Positions 23,219 to 35,300 of a stretch of DNA of 64,000 nucleotides are shown one piece after another. A model generated the notes under the pieces. The model was not told the DNA's origin. It ran no database searches and saw only the letters and a list, made by a program, of their open reading frames with translations. A program made the position numbers and the translations under genes. Numbering within the stretch: position 1 is the first letter of the stretch; every line of letters begins with the position of its first letter. The stretch is taken from contig NC_134032.1 in assembly GCF_964204645.1 (NCBI RefSeq), positions 14,006,275 to 14,070,274 of the forward strand. Direction: 5' to 3'. The DNA comes from Tubulanus polymorphus (Eukaryota > Nemertea > Palaeonemertea > Tubulaniformes > Tubulanidae).

Positions 23219-24830
23219 TCGGGCACAGGTCAAGTCGGTCCCGAGATTCCGCATGTTCTCTATGGGCACGGGTGATCACACCACATAATAGGCAGCTTTA
23301 AGATGCTCCTACTCAATTCAATTGCAATGAATAATAAGTTGGAAAGTTCTACATTTAAAAATCACCCGTTGTTTCCACGGGCTTTCTACTAGTTTCGATT
23401 AATTCTGAATGAAATATTTGTATTTACAGGATATCTTTGTTCTCTCATTACAGCTTAATCCTATCCATATGAAACTGCCGCGTTTGAGATCAACAACTTG
23501 TTTAAAATCTGCCGATAAGAAAACAGTGCAAATAAGAGGCATTTAATTATCAAAATCTACGCACCGGTCCACATTACTAATCTGATATATATCCAGCATC
23601 TTAACCTACCGTCATTAGTTTGAAACAGTGAGGAACTAATGCTACTACTACAACCAATTATTGGGGGTCCCAATACTAAAAGACAACCAAGGAGAAAGCT
23701 GCAGATTCAGCTGCCACTGAGACTGAAATGATCTGACGACAGCCCCCAAAAACACCATAGCATTGCATTCACCAACCAATGACAAAGAGACGATCTGAGC
23801 CGATACTGAACATAGCAATCGTTAAAGGTAACTTGATTTACATTGAAATTATTATGATCAATGCTATAAAAAGAATTGTGTGAATATTTTCTATTAATCA
23901 TTTTAGCTAGATCACATCTAAAAGGAAATGTTCAGCCTAAGATTAACTAGTCGAAATCTACTGATCAGAACCGCCAACACAACTTGAATTGAACTCCTCA
24001 TCAATTCTAGCCGTTAATGAACTCAGCAATCTTGAAAGGTAGGTTGATTTACATGGAAATTATTATGGTCAATGCTATATAAAGAGTTGTGTGAATACAG
24101 GATATTTTCTTTTTTTACTTGTTTCAGCTAAAAAATCACATCTTTAAAAAAAAGCTCAGCCTGAGATTAACTAGTCAAAAATGTATGATTAGAATAGCGA
24201 ACAGACGATTCCAACTTGAATTGAAATCATCAACTACCACAACAAATTTATCTCATGAACCAACTAAGACAATCCTTGCCGATACTAAACTCAGCATTGA
24301 ATAAGGTAGGTTGATTGACATTGAAAGTATTATGATTAATAAAGAATTGTGTGATTACCGGATATTTTTTTTCACTCGTTTCAGCCAAAAAATCACATCT
24401 ATTAGAAAAAAGCTCATACTAAGATCAACTAACCAACTAGAATCTACCGATTAGAACAGTCAACAGAACGAGTCCAACTCGAATTGAACTCATACACCAT
24501 CTGAGAACTCCTAGCCGATACTAAACCCACTCATCTTGAAAGGTAACTTGATTTACATGGAAATTTATTATAATTAATGCTATATGAAGATTTGTGTATT
24601 TTGTAAGATATTGTATGATAATTGGATATCTTCTTTTACTCATTTTAGCCATAAAATCACATCTATAAGAAATAGCTCATACTAAGATCAACTAACCATC
24701 TAGAATCGAATGATTAAAGCAGCCAACAGAAGATTCCGACTTCAATTGAACTACATAGGCCTAGTAGTCCAGATGAGAAATTCAGCCAGCAGCAGTTTAT
24801 CGCCCAATGATGGATTTCTTCTACTTAAGG

Positions 24831-25006
24831 TGGAGCAGAGATAATGCGTGTCTTATAAACACTTATTCAGGAGCAGCACAGACAATGCGTATCTTATAAA
24901 CACTTATTCAGGAGCAGCACAAACAACGTGTATCTTATAAACACTTATTCAGGAGCAGCACAGACAACGTGTATCTTATAAACACTTATTCAGGAGCAGC
25001 AAAGAT
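24831..25006 (+). repeat. 41-bp tandem repeat, four copies
   Basis: Units contain ATCTTATAAACACTTATTCA followed by GGAGCAGCAC. They lie in the presumed last exon of the non-coding locus and differ by a few substitutions. Confidence 0.85.
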
Positions 25007-25199
25007 CACCCGCCCTTTTGCCTATAGCACACCCTGTCACTGCTGTAACTGTTAATTGTTTTAGGGATAATATCTGGGAGATACATTTTACTCTTTTTTA
25101 GAAAGAATGTTAAACAGCTATAAACATGATTAGTTATCGATAGTAAAATTATTGTCATGTTTTCCCTGAAATAACATTGAATTAAATGAGTGAACTGAT

Positions 25200-27100
25200 A
25201 ATGTTTGAAAATCGTTAGTTAAGACAAGGTGCAGCGAAAATTCTAGTTTTCTAGTAAAAATGATGTTGATGAAAATGAAATTTAGAACGTTAAGTTAATA
25301 CTTAGCTTTCCAGGATGACTTAGTAGGATTTGTCTCTTTTATGTTGAGCTGTTTTTATAGTGCAGTTCATTTGTTTACTAGGAACTTACAAGATAATTCC
25401 TCGATTAAATACCTGTCATTTAGCAAGGTGTAATTTTGTCATGAGAATAAAACGACACATACGTGTTCATTATTCATCTTAAAACTTTTCGATTGGTCAG
25501 TTCAGTTTATAGCAACCATCAAACTGATGTCCTATCGAATAAAGTGGAGCAGTAGTTTTTATAAAAGAGGATATATGAACAGTGTTGATTAGTAAATTGT
25601 CCTGTTTTGATTGTCAGTTTTACAATGGCTATATATAATATATTTAATTTCATAACTCATGCATACAATGTTGGACAGGTTTTATGTGCGCTATATGTTT
25701 ATAGAGGATCCAGTGCTAGCCAGCTGGCAGTGCTTAGAATTAAGGCACTAAACCATTTCAAATATCGAAAAAAGTTGTAGATAATTGTAGATACTTTAGC
25801 AATCAGTTATTTGTAATTTACTTAGCTATATTCATATGGATAGTTGAACAATATCTATACGATGATACTCAATATATCTTAATTAAAAAATACTTTTCAT
25901 TAAACGAAACAATGTGGAGAAAATAACGTTGATAATGTTTGAAAATCTCAGGCAAAGTTGGCAAAACTCTAGTTATCTTACTTAAAACTCTAGTTATCTT
26001 GTAAAATAATGTTAATGAAAATAAAGATTGATTAGTTGATTAGTTAATCTCAAGCTTTCCACAGTGAATCTGTTGGTTTTATCTATGGTTTTAATGCTTT
26101 TATGTTTTTCGAATACAGTTCACCCATTTGTTAATGAAGAACTTACATGATAATTCCTTGAATACAAAGCAAAGTTTGCAAAATTTCAGTTTTCTTGTAA
26201 AAATATTGTTAATGAAATGAAATCAGAGATTGATTATTTGAGAGTGAATTTATTTTATGTCCAGTTTTAATGTTTATATGTTGGAGATATGTTATGTAGT
26301 TTTTTGTATAAACAGAATATCTTAAATCTCTCTTACATTGTCATTCGAATAGTTGATATGATTGAATGCTTCATATTTCACGAAATAACCAAGTGTCACT
26401 TATGCCCAGTGACTTCATGAATGTCAAATTAATAGTCTTAGACATTCAGACTAGTCCTAATTGTTGGTGTTTTATGGATCAAGGTTTACAATTCTGTGTG
26501 TAATTTTGTTATTTTCCTATTGATTCAAATTGTATCAATCAGTTGCAGTGGAAATGTTTTTGGCGAATAAAACCTTGAAATACCTTCCATGATGTAGCAT
26601 ATGTGATATTAAAAGCAAGTAATCTTATATTTTGGATAATCTAAGCCATTAAAAGGCTAATGATAATACCTTGTTTTTCCTGATCAGCCGGGTCATTTCA
26701 TAAATCAATGAAATTTGTAATCAGTTAATTTCTATCTGCCGCGTCTGTTATGGTTAGCTTGATCATGATTTTAAAAAAGTAATGTAAGGTCTAAGGTAGA
26801 TAGGCGGCCGGCCAGGTAAACGATTCATTAAATCTTACGCTTTCCAGGGTATTCGGCCAGGTTTATCTCTGGTTTTAGTGCGGGGAGCCATGGACTCTCA
26901 AAATTTAGAGTCCATGGTTGTGTGCTATAGACGTTTCTCTTTTAGAGTCTATGCTTGGACCATGGACGTATAAACTCTAATTTATAGTTTATACGTCCAT
27001 GGTTGGACTGTTTTTGAAATACAGTCCACGTGTTTGAGGAACTTAAGTTATAATTCCTTGAGCACACCTGGCATTTCGTATAATTGTTGTATGAGAGTAA
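25200..27100 (+). repeat. Three diverged tandem copies of a 3'-UTR-like segment
   Basis: Segments at about 25.25-25.44, 25.97-26.17 and 26.83-27.08 kb share, in order, AGCTTTCCA, a TTTATSTCTGGTTTT-like stretch, ACAGTTCAC or variant, and GAACTTACA-ATAATTCCTTGA. The third copy is interrupted by a pair of hairpins at 26888-27002. No coding sequence is present. It appears to continue the modular duplication seen in the upstream exons. Confidence 0.5.
26888..27002. mobile_element. Two perfect hairpins framed by CCATGG
   Basis: Hairpin 1 (26888-26917) pairs CCATGGACTCT with its exact inverse around eight bases. Hairpin 2 (26960-27002) pairs CCATGGACGTATAAACT with its exact inverse around nine bases. 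Comparison with two related segments upstream shows that this block is an insertion. Confidence 0.65.
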
Positions 27101-27320
27101 ATATAATTGTTAGAAACTCTTTGTTTGTTACCTTAGTTAATTAGCTACTCTGAACTTAATAAGTTCACCAGTCAGTGGTTGTGATGCTATGTTCTGCCGA
27201 TTCTTAAGATTCACTATGCTTAGATTTGCAAAAACTGACACGAACTGACTCTGGCAGTAGACTCTTGGTTGCCAGAGACAATTCACATTAGTGTATGAAA
27301 AATCCGCTACTCCACGGTAC

Positions 27321-27957
27321 ATCCTTTATTCAGCATCTGGACCACTCAGAACTAACATCATTATCAGTAATTACTAAGTTCGAACCTGGAACACCCCTGT
27401 ACATCCTCTATTTAGCATCTGGACCACTCTGAATCAGTATCAGTAATTTCTGGGTTCGAAACCGGGACAACCCTGTACATCCTCTATTCAGCATCAGGAC
27501 CACTCTCAATCAGTGTCAGTAATTACTGGGTTTCAAACCCGGGACCCCCTGTACATCCTCTATTCAGCATCAGGACCACTCAGAATCAGTATCAGTAATT
27601 ACTGGGTTTGAACCCGGGCCCACCCACCCCTGTACATCCTCTATTCAGCATCAGGACCATTCTGAATCAGTATCGGTAATTACTGGTTTCGAACCCGGGA
27701 CACCCCTGTACATCCTCTATTCAGCATCTGGACCACTCTGAATCAGTATCAGTAATTACTGGGTTTGAACCTAGGACAACCCTGTACATCCTCTATTCAG
27801 CATCTGGACCACTCTGAATCAGTGTCAGTAATTACTGGTTTCGAACCCGGGACACCCCTGTACATCCTCTATTCAGCATCTGGACCACTCTGAATCAGTG
27901 TCAGTAATTACTGGGTGTCAAACCCGGGACACCCCTGTACATCCTCTATTCAGCAGT
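27321..27957. repeat. 75-82 bp tandem array with B-box-like motifs, about 8 copies
   Basis: Units contain GTACATCCTCTATTCAGCAT, GGACCACTCTGAATCAGT and GGTTCGAACCCGGGA. The last motif resembles the RNA polymerase III B box. No matching A box was found in the unit. Three degenerate CCCGACCCT units of about 35 bp follow to about 28040. Confidence 0.85.
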
Positions 27958-28109
27958 AAATCACCCATGATCCCGACCTTCCAGTTAATCACCCCATAGC
28001 CCGACCCTACCAGTAAATTACGCATAGCCCGACCCTGCCAGTCGCCCCTGACCTGCAAATTTTGCTCTCCTAAGCTCAGAATACGTTCATTTGATGAATG
28101 TGGTTATGA

Positions 28110-28275
28110 ACAAAATATAAGATGTTGTGCTTCATTGATGTATCGTTTATTGGATTTAGACGCTGAAATCACCACGAGCTCTTCACTTGAAGTTGAAAGG
28201 TAGAGGATTTTTGCCCATCCTCCCCAGGGAGGGATTTGAACCTGATGGCATCGAGGTTGCCACGTGTGACTGGTT
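28110..28275 (-). mobile_element. tRNA-derived SINE-like copy
   Basis: On the minus strand, ACGTGGCAACCTCGATGCC is followed by ATCAGGTTCAAATCCCTCCC, a B-box-like motif. The same head occurs on the plus strand at about 1425-1500 and 5865-5935. An A box is not clear, so the SINE call rests on the repetition and the B box. Confidence 0.4.
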
Positions 28276-28287
28276 GCCTGTCCCATT

Positions 28288-28934
28288 CAATAATAATGTT
28301 TAGAAATAAATAAGTAAAATACAAAACGGTCAAAGTCTCTGAAACTTTCAGAGAAGATAGAACTATTCGAGAGCTACAGTCCAGTATATAGTTGTTGCCC
28401 GGTGCAGGGGCTCCTTGGGGGTCTAATTGACGCCTAAAGACCCCAAAATATCAATAATAATGTTTAGAAATTAATAAGTAAAATACATAATGGTCAAAGT
28501 CTCTGAAACTTTCAGAGAAGATAGAACTATTCGTGAGCTACAGTCCAGTATATAGTTGTTGCCCGGTGCAAGGACTCCTTGGGGGTCTAATTGACGCCCA
28601 AAGACCCCAAAATATCAAAAATAATGTTTAGAAATAAATAAGTAAAATACAAAATGGTCAAAGTCTCTGAAACTTTCAGAGAAGATAGAACTATTCGAGA
28701 GCTACAGTCCAGTATATAGTTGTTGCCCGGTGCAGGGGCTCCTTGGGGGTTTAATTGACGCCCAAAGACCCCAAAATATCAATAATAATGTTTAGAAATT
28801 AATAAGTAAAATACAAAACGGTCAAAGTCTCTGAAACTTTCAGAGAAGATAGAACTATTCGAGAGCTACAGCCGAGTATATAGTTGTTGGGGATTAATTG
28901 ACGCCCAAAGACCCCAAAATATCAATAATAATGA
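28288..28934. repeat. 164-bp tandem array, four copies
   Basis: Units begin CAATAATAATGTTTAGAAAT at 28288, 28452, 28616 and 28780. The last is shortened by about 20 bp. Each copy contains the palindrome TCTCTGAAACTTTCAGAGA and the block GACCCCAAAATATC. It ends about 420 bp upstream of the syndecan start codon. Confidence 0.9.
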
Positions 28935-28997
28935 TCGTTCCGCTAAAGCCCGCTTAGAGAAAAAAATATTGGTTTGATTCCACGCGTACCATCTTGT

Positions 28998-29009
28998 GCT
29001 GCCACCTAG
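28998..29009 (-). promoter_or_regulatory. CTCF-like core motif upstream of syndecan
   Basis: The minus strand reads CTAGGTGGCAGC, matching the CTCF core SYAGRKGGCRSY. It lies about 345 bp upstream of the syndecan ATG. Confidence 0.35.
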
Positions 29010-29253
29010 TCAAGTTTCGGTAATGCGGTTATGTTCATCCGCTACCTAAATTGTTCTATATTTGTGAGAAGATTTGTCTCTTGAAGCAGCAAATACAGTG
29101 TACTTTTTCTCTCAACTGGAATGTATAAATATTCTTTTAAATTCGCTTAGATGATATATTAAAAATTATTGAATAGTGGGACTGATCACTGGGAACACCG
29201 CGCACCTGCTACCGATTCGAGCGCGTACTAATAACGAGGGAATCCCTCATTTA

Positions 29254-29316
29254 ATGTTAGGGAAAGTCTACGATCAAAACACTGCTAAAAGAGCGTTCTT
29301 TCTTGAGACAAGATAA
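29254..29316 (+). promoter_or_regulatory. Possible upstream ORF in the syndecan leader
   Basis: A 20-codon frame (MLGKVYDQNTAKRAFFLETR, stop TAA) ends 38 bp before the presumed syndecan ATG. It matters only if transcription starts upstream of 29254, which cannot be read from the sequence. Confidence 0.25.
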
Positions 29317-29354
29317 CGGATTATTTCTAATAAACTATAACGGTGATTACGAGG

Positions 29355-32300
29355 ATGTATACGGGACAGTTACTGAGTGTGTTATTCGTGTTACTGTGCG
29401 CCAGTAGTTTGGCTACAGACAGCAGGGTAAGTTTTACCAGCATCTTTTCTCATCTTATTCTTTGCTTATCCCGAGAGCCGAGTACGGCTCTACTCACTCA
29501 CTGCTGGCCTTCGTTCCTGTTTCCAAGCCAATGTTAAAATAGGTTGATCGCTTGTTTTTCAAATGTTCAGTTTGGGTTTGAAATGTACATGGTTGGTTTG
29601 AGGTTTATTGATGGAAGTGTACTGAACATTATTGTAAATTGCAGTCCAATCCTTGCATCCTCAATTATTCGACCTCTCCTATAGGCTAACTGGGTGCTAT
29701 TCTTAATCCATTATCACCTATTCCGACAGAAATACAGGAAACTGAAATAGATTCCTGAAAGGTAAATAGTGTGGAAGATATATAGGATATTCGGATTGGA
29801 TGTAGTCATCGTTCCTTTCCTTACTACATCCTTTCTTTCCATCTCTTAACTTTCCATATATTATCGGTATCTTCAACAGGTCACTTCTAAATAGGTTCAA
29901 TGCTGGCCTTGAAAGCTTTCCTGAGGATCGAGTGTTAGTTTGATATACAGAATATTTCAGGATAGGTTTTACATAGACCTATCAATGAGCCTTAATTGTT
30001 GCTTCAACTTTTCTATCTCTGGCTTTGTCAATTTTTTTAAGGCCTTTTAAAGACCTTATCTATCCACAACAGAAAGAAAGGTCACTATTAAATAGGTCGG
30101 ACGATGTTTCAGAGAGTTGATGGTTTTTAGGTTGAGTAGTCAAGTGTAATTAGGCCTATATAAGATAAGTTGAAGATCCTATGAATCTGCCCTGAGCTTA
30201 GTACTTTAATGTTTGTCTTGACTTCAAGAGACAAACTGCCCTTTTTCGACTCATAATCTGAGAGGGGTCCTCTTTGAGTCAGCTTGAATCTTTGAAACCT
30301 AATTCTCTTATGTCTTTGATTTTATACGGAAACATTTTCCAAGTAGCGTGAAATAGAGATTTTCACACGTTTTTCCGAATCAACGGTATCGCGTTCAAAG
30401 TCTTCAAAATCCGAATTTTGAAACGTTGAATCCATTATTCCCCATCTCGATCGTCTTTTGACAACAATTTCTCAAATAGAAGGAGTTCTGTACATCCCGT
30501 TTCCAAACGAAACAAAAGAAAAAGATTCCACCTGATGATGGCTGTTAGTCAACAGCCGAAACGTTGTGGTTTCAAAATAATAAATTCTATCCTATAATTT
30601 TAAATTCGAAGTGTGGGATTTCTTCATTTATCTACAGTATACACGGATAATAGTGTTTATTCGACAACTAAAAAGAAAAAGAATTTTTCTTCGTCGCATT
30701 TTTCTAGATCTAAGATTTTCAGTTTGTTCTACCTTAGCGATCTGTATCGTGGAAATCTGTTCATATTTAAAGAACAAAATATTCTTTGGGGGGAAAATAA
30801 TCTCGAGAGACGGGGGTCAAAGTATTGACATTTTTCGAAGTATAAGATTACTCCGCATTTCTAGAAATTTAAGTGACGCCGAATAGAAAATTGTCGTGTA
30901 TTCGCATTACACCGTGTAGGCCTGTTTATACTGTGCTGACAGTGTCGCGAGTCCGACAGAAACACCTGAAATTTCAAACCGTCGTCGCTTTCTCTCAAAG
31001 TGTCCCTCGTTAAAAAGACGACCTCGTCGTGCGAAGAATTTGGCAATTTTCCATTTTGTTCGCGAGCGTAAATAGATCACGTACAATCGGCGGTATTCAG
31101 TCCGTTCATAAAGGAATCCGTGATAGGAAATAAAACAGTTGAAATTGCCCCCCCCCCCTTCTCTGATACCCCCCCCCTCCCCCCTTTCTCTGACGTTCAT
31201 ATACATGTAAATAGCGTTTCACATGCTTTCAAGAGACGCCAGTATCGAGCTTTTAGTGTTTTTCACATAAGTGTGTCAAAATGTCATATTCTCCGAAAAC
31301 GTCTTTTGATTTTGATTCTTGATGAATGTAATTAAATTTTCAGTATTTTACGATATGTTGGAATATTCGAAAAGGGTTGCATTCGTTGTTAAGTGTACGA
31401 CATTGTGGCCACGTCGAAGTAACAAGGCTATCGATCCCCCGAAAACTACAGAAAATTTAAGCTTAATTTCGGCGTAATCTTCTATTTTTCATATTAGCTC
31501 GTTATATTTCAAAGCAATTATCAGCATCGATAGAATATTGATATTCACTGTGGATGTAAAAATGAACGGGGCGACCGGCCTTCTTGGATCTGTCATCAAG
31601 AACACTGATTTTAATCTTTTAAATCGGTATAGTAGCCGATAATTAATCATCTATAGAAACACTCAACATATGAAGCATAATATTCGGTGTCTTTGCGTTT
31701 TGTAATGAGATGAAAATGAGAAATTATCAGAATTTCTAAACCTCGTGCACCTTTATTTACGCGACCTAGTTAATTTTAACAATGTTTCTCACGTTTTACC
31801 ACATTTCAGCAGGGGATAGAAAGTTTTCAATTTCGCTATTTTGTTATTGGAGCGGAATTGGAATTTCTTTCTTTCGGCTTTATTTACATGTCGTAAACTT
31901 AAACTCGATCCATATGGCGACAAACTTTCATTCACCAGAGTCTCTGTGGGTTTATTCGGTTACTTTATACATAGGCCTCTATATAGCCCTCGGATTGCTC
32001 CGTTGATGTGGAGTAGTTTTGTTATCGTGATATGAAAGAGTTAGTATTGGCCCTGTGTCTACAGTCCCCCTGAGGGCCTGTTTAGGGATTATAACTGAGT
32101 GGATACATAATGGTTTTGATTCTGGTGTAAGAAAAGAACCGCCCACGGAGAAGGGGGTTACCTGTATTCCTAGAATCGGTGAATAACAATAGATTCAACT
32201 CGTATTTGTAGAACTTAATGCATTTCTGTGAATACATTTCATATGGAAAAATAAATTAACATCAGAAAAACATTTATTGATAATGAAGTTGGCGCAGTCG

Positions 32301-35300
32301 TAGTGTTGGCGATTGGTGGACCAAAAGAAAAGTTAATTGAAATAGAAAAAATTTAAAAAGAGATAATCAATAATGTGACAACTTATCCAAATGATGATGT
32401 ATATAGTAATTTAGTTAATAGTTAATTTTCTCTACTCTAGTTTTATAGAAAAGTGGATATGGGGGGATTTTTACCAGGGGGGGGGGGTAGAGGGGAGGGA
32501 GGGATTTTACCTACATTCATATTGTACACTTATTTATCGTGAATTGGAAATAGGAGTTAGGACAAGAAATAGAGACAAGACTTCAGTAATGTGGCGACTT
32601 ACAAACTGACGACTTGCGCTCGGAGTTAATTGAATTAAAAATGCAAATTTGGACTCAAAAATGAAAAGACGATTTAATATCCAAATGATGAATGAAAGTG
32701 AATGGGAAATACAAATTGAGACTCAATAATACATGACTATGTGACAACTTATCCAAACAAGACTTACTATGAGGAGGTGTAGGGGAGGTGGTAGGGGAGG
32801 TGGTAGGGGAGGTGGTAGGGGAGGTGGTAGGGGAGGTGTAGGGGAGGTGGTAGGGGAGGTGGTAGGGGAGGTGTAGGGGAGGTGGTAGGGGAGGTGTAGG
32901 GGAGGTGGTAGGGGAGGTGTAGGGGAGGTGGTAGGGGAGGCGGGGTTTAGAAGAGAGATGATTTTCACTGTCGGGTTTTTTAAAGCTTTGTCACGTTTCA
33001 TCCATTATTTAGTTTAAAGGAAGCGGAGGAGAAACTTAAAAAAAAAAAAAAACTGATGAAGTGTTTTTTCCTGTTGTTAGGAGAGGGTAAAACCCGCGAC
33101 TGCCGCCTCCGCCTTGCAGCTGTTTGTGGAATCAGATGAATTTCCTGTTTTCATTAAACTGTTTTCCTTTGTTTTTTATTCTTGTTTTAAGATAATGATC
33201 ATCGCATGAAATCCTGATCGAAACTAGAATTTCCCGTCGTGGGCGCTGTTCGACACGCCGCGGTTCACGCATTGTTCGGAACTACTTTCTCTTTATCTCA
33301 ACGATCGGAATTTCTCATTAAAGACCCGTTTCGGTCGCAAAATGATTTCGCAGTTACAAACGTTTTAGAGATATGGGTGGGGAAATAGATTCAATACGTG
33401 AAGTAATTCATGGTTTCATTGTAATCAGCAAAATTTGACTCTTAGTGTTCTGGATCCAGTTCCACAGTCGTGAGTTAAGAGTTAACTCCGGGTTGAAATT
33501 AGTTCATTTCCAATGACTTAACTCTGAGTCAAATCTTAACTCACAACTGTGGAACTGAGTCCGGATGACTCTTAGTGCTCTGATGACTCTTACAATCCTA
33601 TGGACTCTTACAGTCCTGATGACTCCGATAGTCTTGATGAGAAACAGTGCCCAATTTCACAGTTCTTGGTAAAATTCAACGCTTGAGCAACTGGACACTG
33701 GACCCCAGGACCCATATCCAACTAGTAGGACCCCAGGACCCATATCCAACTAGTAGGACTCCAGGACCCATATCCAACTAGTAGGACCCCAGGACCCATA
33801 TCCAACTAGTAGGACCCCAGGACCCATATCCAACTAGTAGGACTCCAGGACCCATATCCAACTAGTAGGACCCCAGGACCCATATCCAATTAGTAGGACC
33901 CCAGGACCCATATCCAACTAGTAGGACTCCAGGACCCATATCCAATTAGTAGGACCCCAGGACCCATATCCAATTAGTAGGACTCCAGGACCCATATCCA
34001 ACTAGTAGGACCCCAGGACCCATATCCAACTAGTAGGACCCCAGGACCCATATCCAACTAGTAGGACCCCAGGACCCATATCCAACTAGTAGGACCCCAG
34101 GACCCATATCCAACTAGTAGGACCCCAGGACCCATATCCAATTAGTAGGACTCCAGGACCCATATCCAACTAGTAGGACCCCAGGACCCATATCCAACTA
34201 GTAGGACCCCAGGACCCATATCCAACTAGTAGGACCCCAGGACCCATATCCAACTAGTAGGACCCCAGGACCCATATCCAACTAGTAGGACCCCAGGACC
34301 CATATCCAACTAGTAGGACCCCAGGACCCATATCCAATTAGTAGGACCCCAGGACCCATATCCAACTAGTAGGACCCCAGGACCCATATCCAACTAGTAC
34401 GACCCCAGGACCCATATCCAACTAGTACGACCCCAGGACCCATATCCAACTAGTACGACCCCAGGACCCATATCCAACTAGTACGACCCCAGGACCCATA
34501 TCCAACTAGTAGGACCCCAGGACCCATATCCAACTAGTACGACCCCAGGACCCATATCCAATTAGTAGGACCCCAGGACCCATATCCAATTAGTAGGACC
34601 CCAGGACCGATATCCAACTAGTAGGACCCCAGGACCCATATCCAATTAGTAGGACCCCAGGACCCATATCCAACTAGTAGGACCCCAGGACCCATATCCA
34701 ACTAGTAGGACCCCAGGACCCTGATCCAATTAGTTTTTTTTACGGCGTATAGGCTCAACTCTAAACCTGTGTTTTAGCTTTCTCGAGTTTATTGGGCGTT
34801 CATCGAATTTTTTACCTACGATAATTCGCCGATTTCATAGAAATTAGATTAACGCGAAACATGATTAGGCCTTTATAAGTGTTTTGTTTTTGTGGAACAC
34901 ATGACTATTAGATCATAGCAAGGGAAAGAGAGTAATAAATAGTTCAGATATTTTGCTACCGTGTAATTTATGTTGTTTTTATCAGTAACCTAGTGTCGTT
35001 GTTATACGCTATTCATCACATCCTGGTTTGTACTACCGTACCGGTACGAAACTATTTATTTATTCCGGGAGTTGAAACTATTGCCGGGGCACGTGGTTTA
35101 ATCATCGGTTAATTAGACTAAAACAATCTAGGAATAATTATCGCGGCGACCTTTCTGCTCATATATCCCATATCGTTAATAACAATTTTGTTGTTTCGTG
35201 TCGCAATATTTTCATTAATAGAAAGTTTGGCAGCAATTTTATCAACGCTGCTATCATTCATTACAGGGAACAGAGTTGGGTTTAGAGGGGTTACACGCCT

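Larger units (their letters stand above)
19000..26585 (+). ncRNA. Putative multi-exon non-coding transcript built of copied exon-intron modules
   Basis: Splice signals recur in order on the plus strand, but no reading frame survives through the exons. A donor follows 19329 (CGGCAG/GTAAGAG), an acceptor precedes 20141, and another precedes about 20636. Clear exons are 21098-21254 (duplicated at +1,420), 23454-23827, 23907-24038, 24128-24305, 24385-24542 and 24649 onward. Introns begin GTAACTTGATTTACAT or GTAGGTTGATT, end in TTTCAG or TTTTAG, and are only 79-106 nt long. Exon lengths are not all multiples of three. The last exon runs into AT-rich sequence with an AATAAA at 26566-26571. The first exon contains a hydrophobic ORF (from 19026, MLPWILLAIMILAIFAALLFLLPEE) that could encode a small membrane peptide, but it stops soon after the next splice. 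Transcription is inferred only from these signals. Confidence 0.4.

Noticed and set aside
21014-24648. snoRNA host gene
   Set aside because: The short introns (79-106 nt) were checked for C box (RTGATGA) with D box (CTGA) and none had a convincing pair. There is also too little room for a snoRNA plus splice signals.
33701-34734. CRISPR-like regular array
   Set aside because: Units are contiguous with no unique spacers, and the genome is animal.
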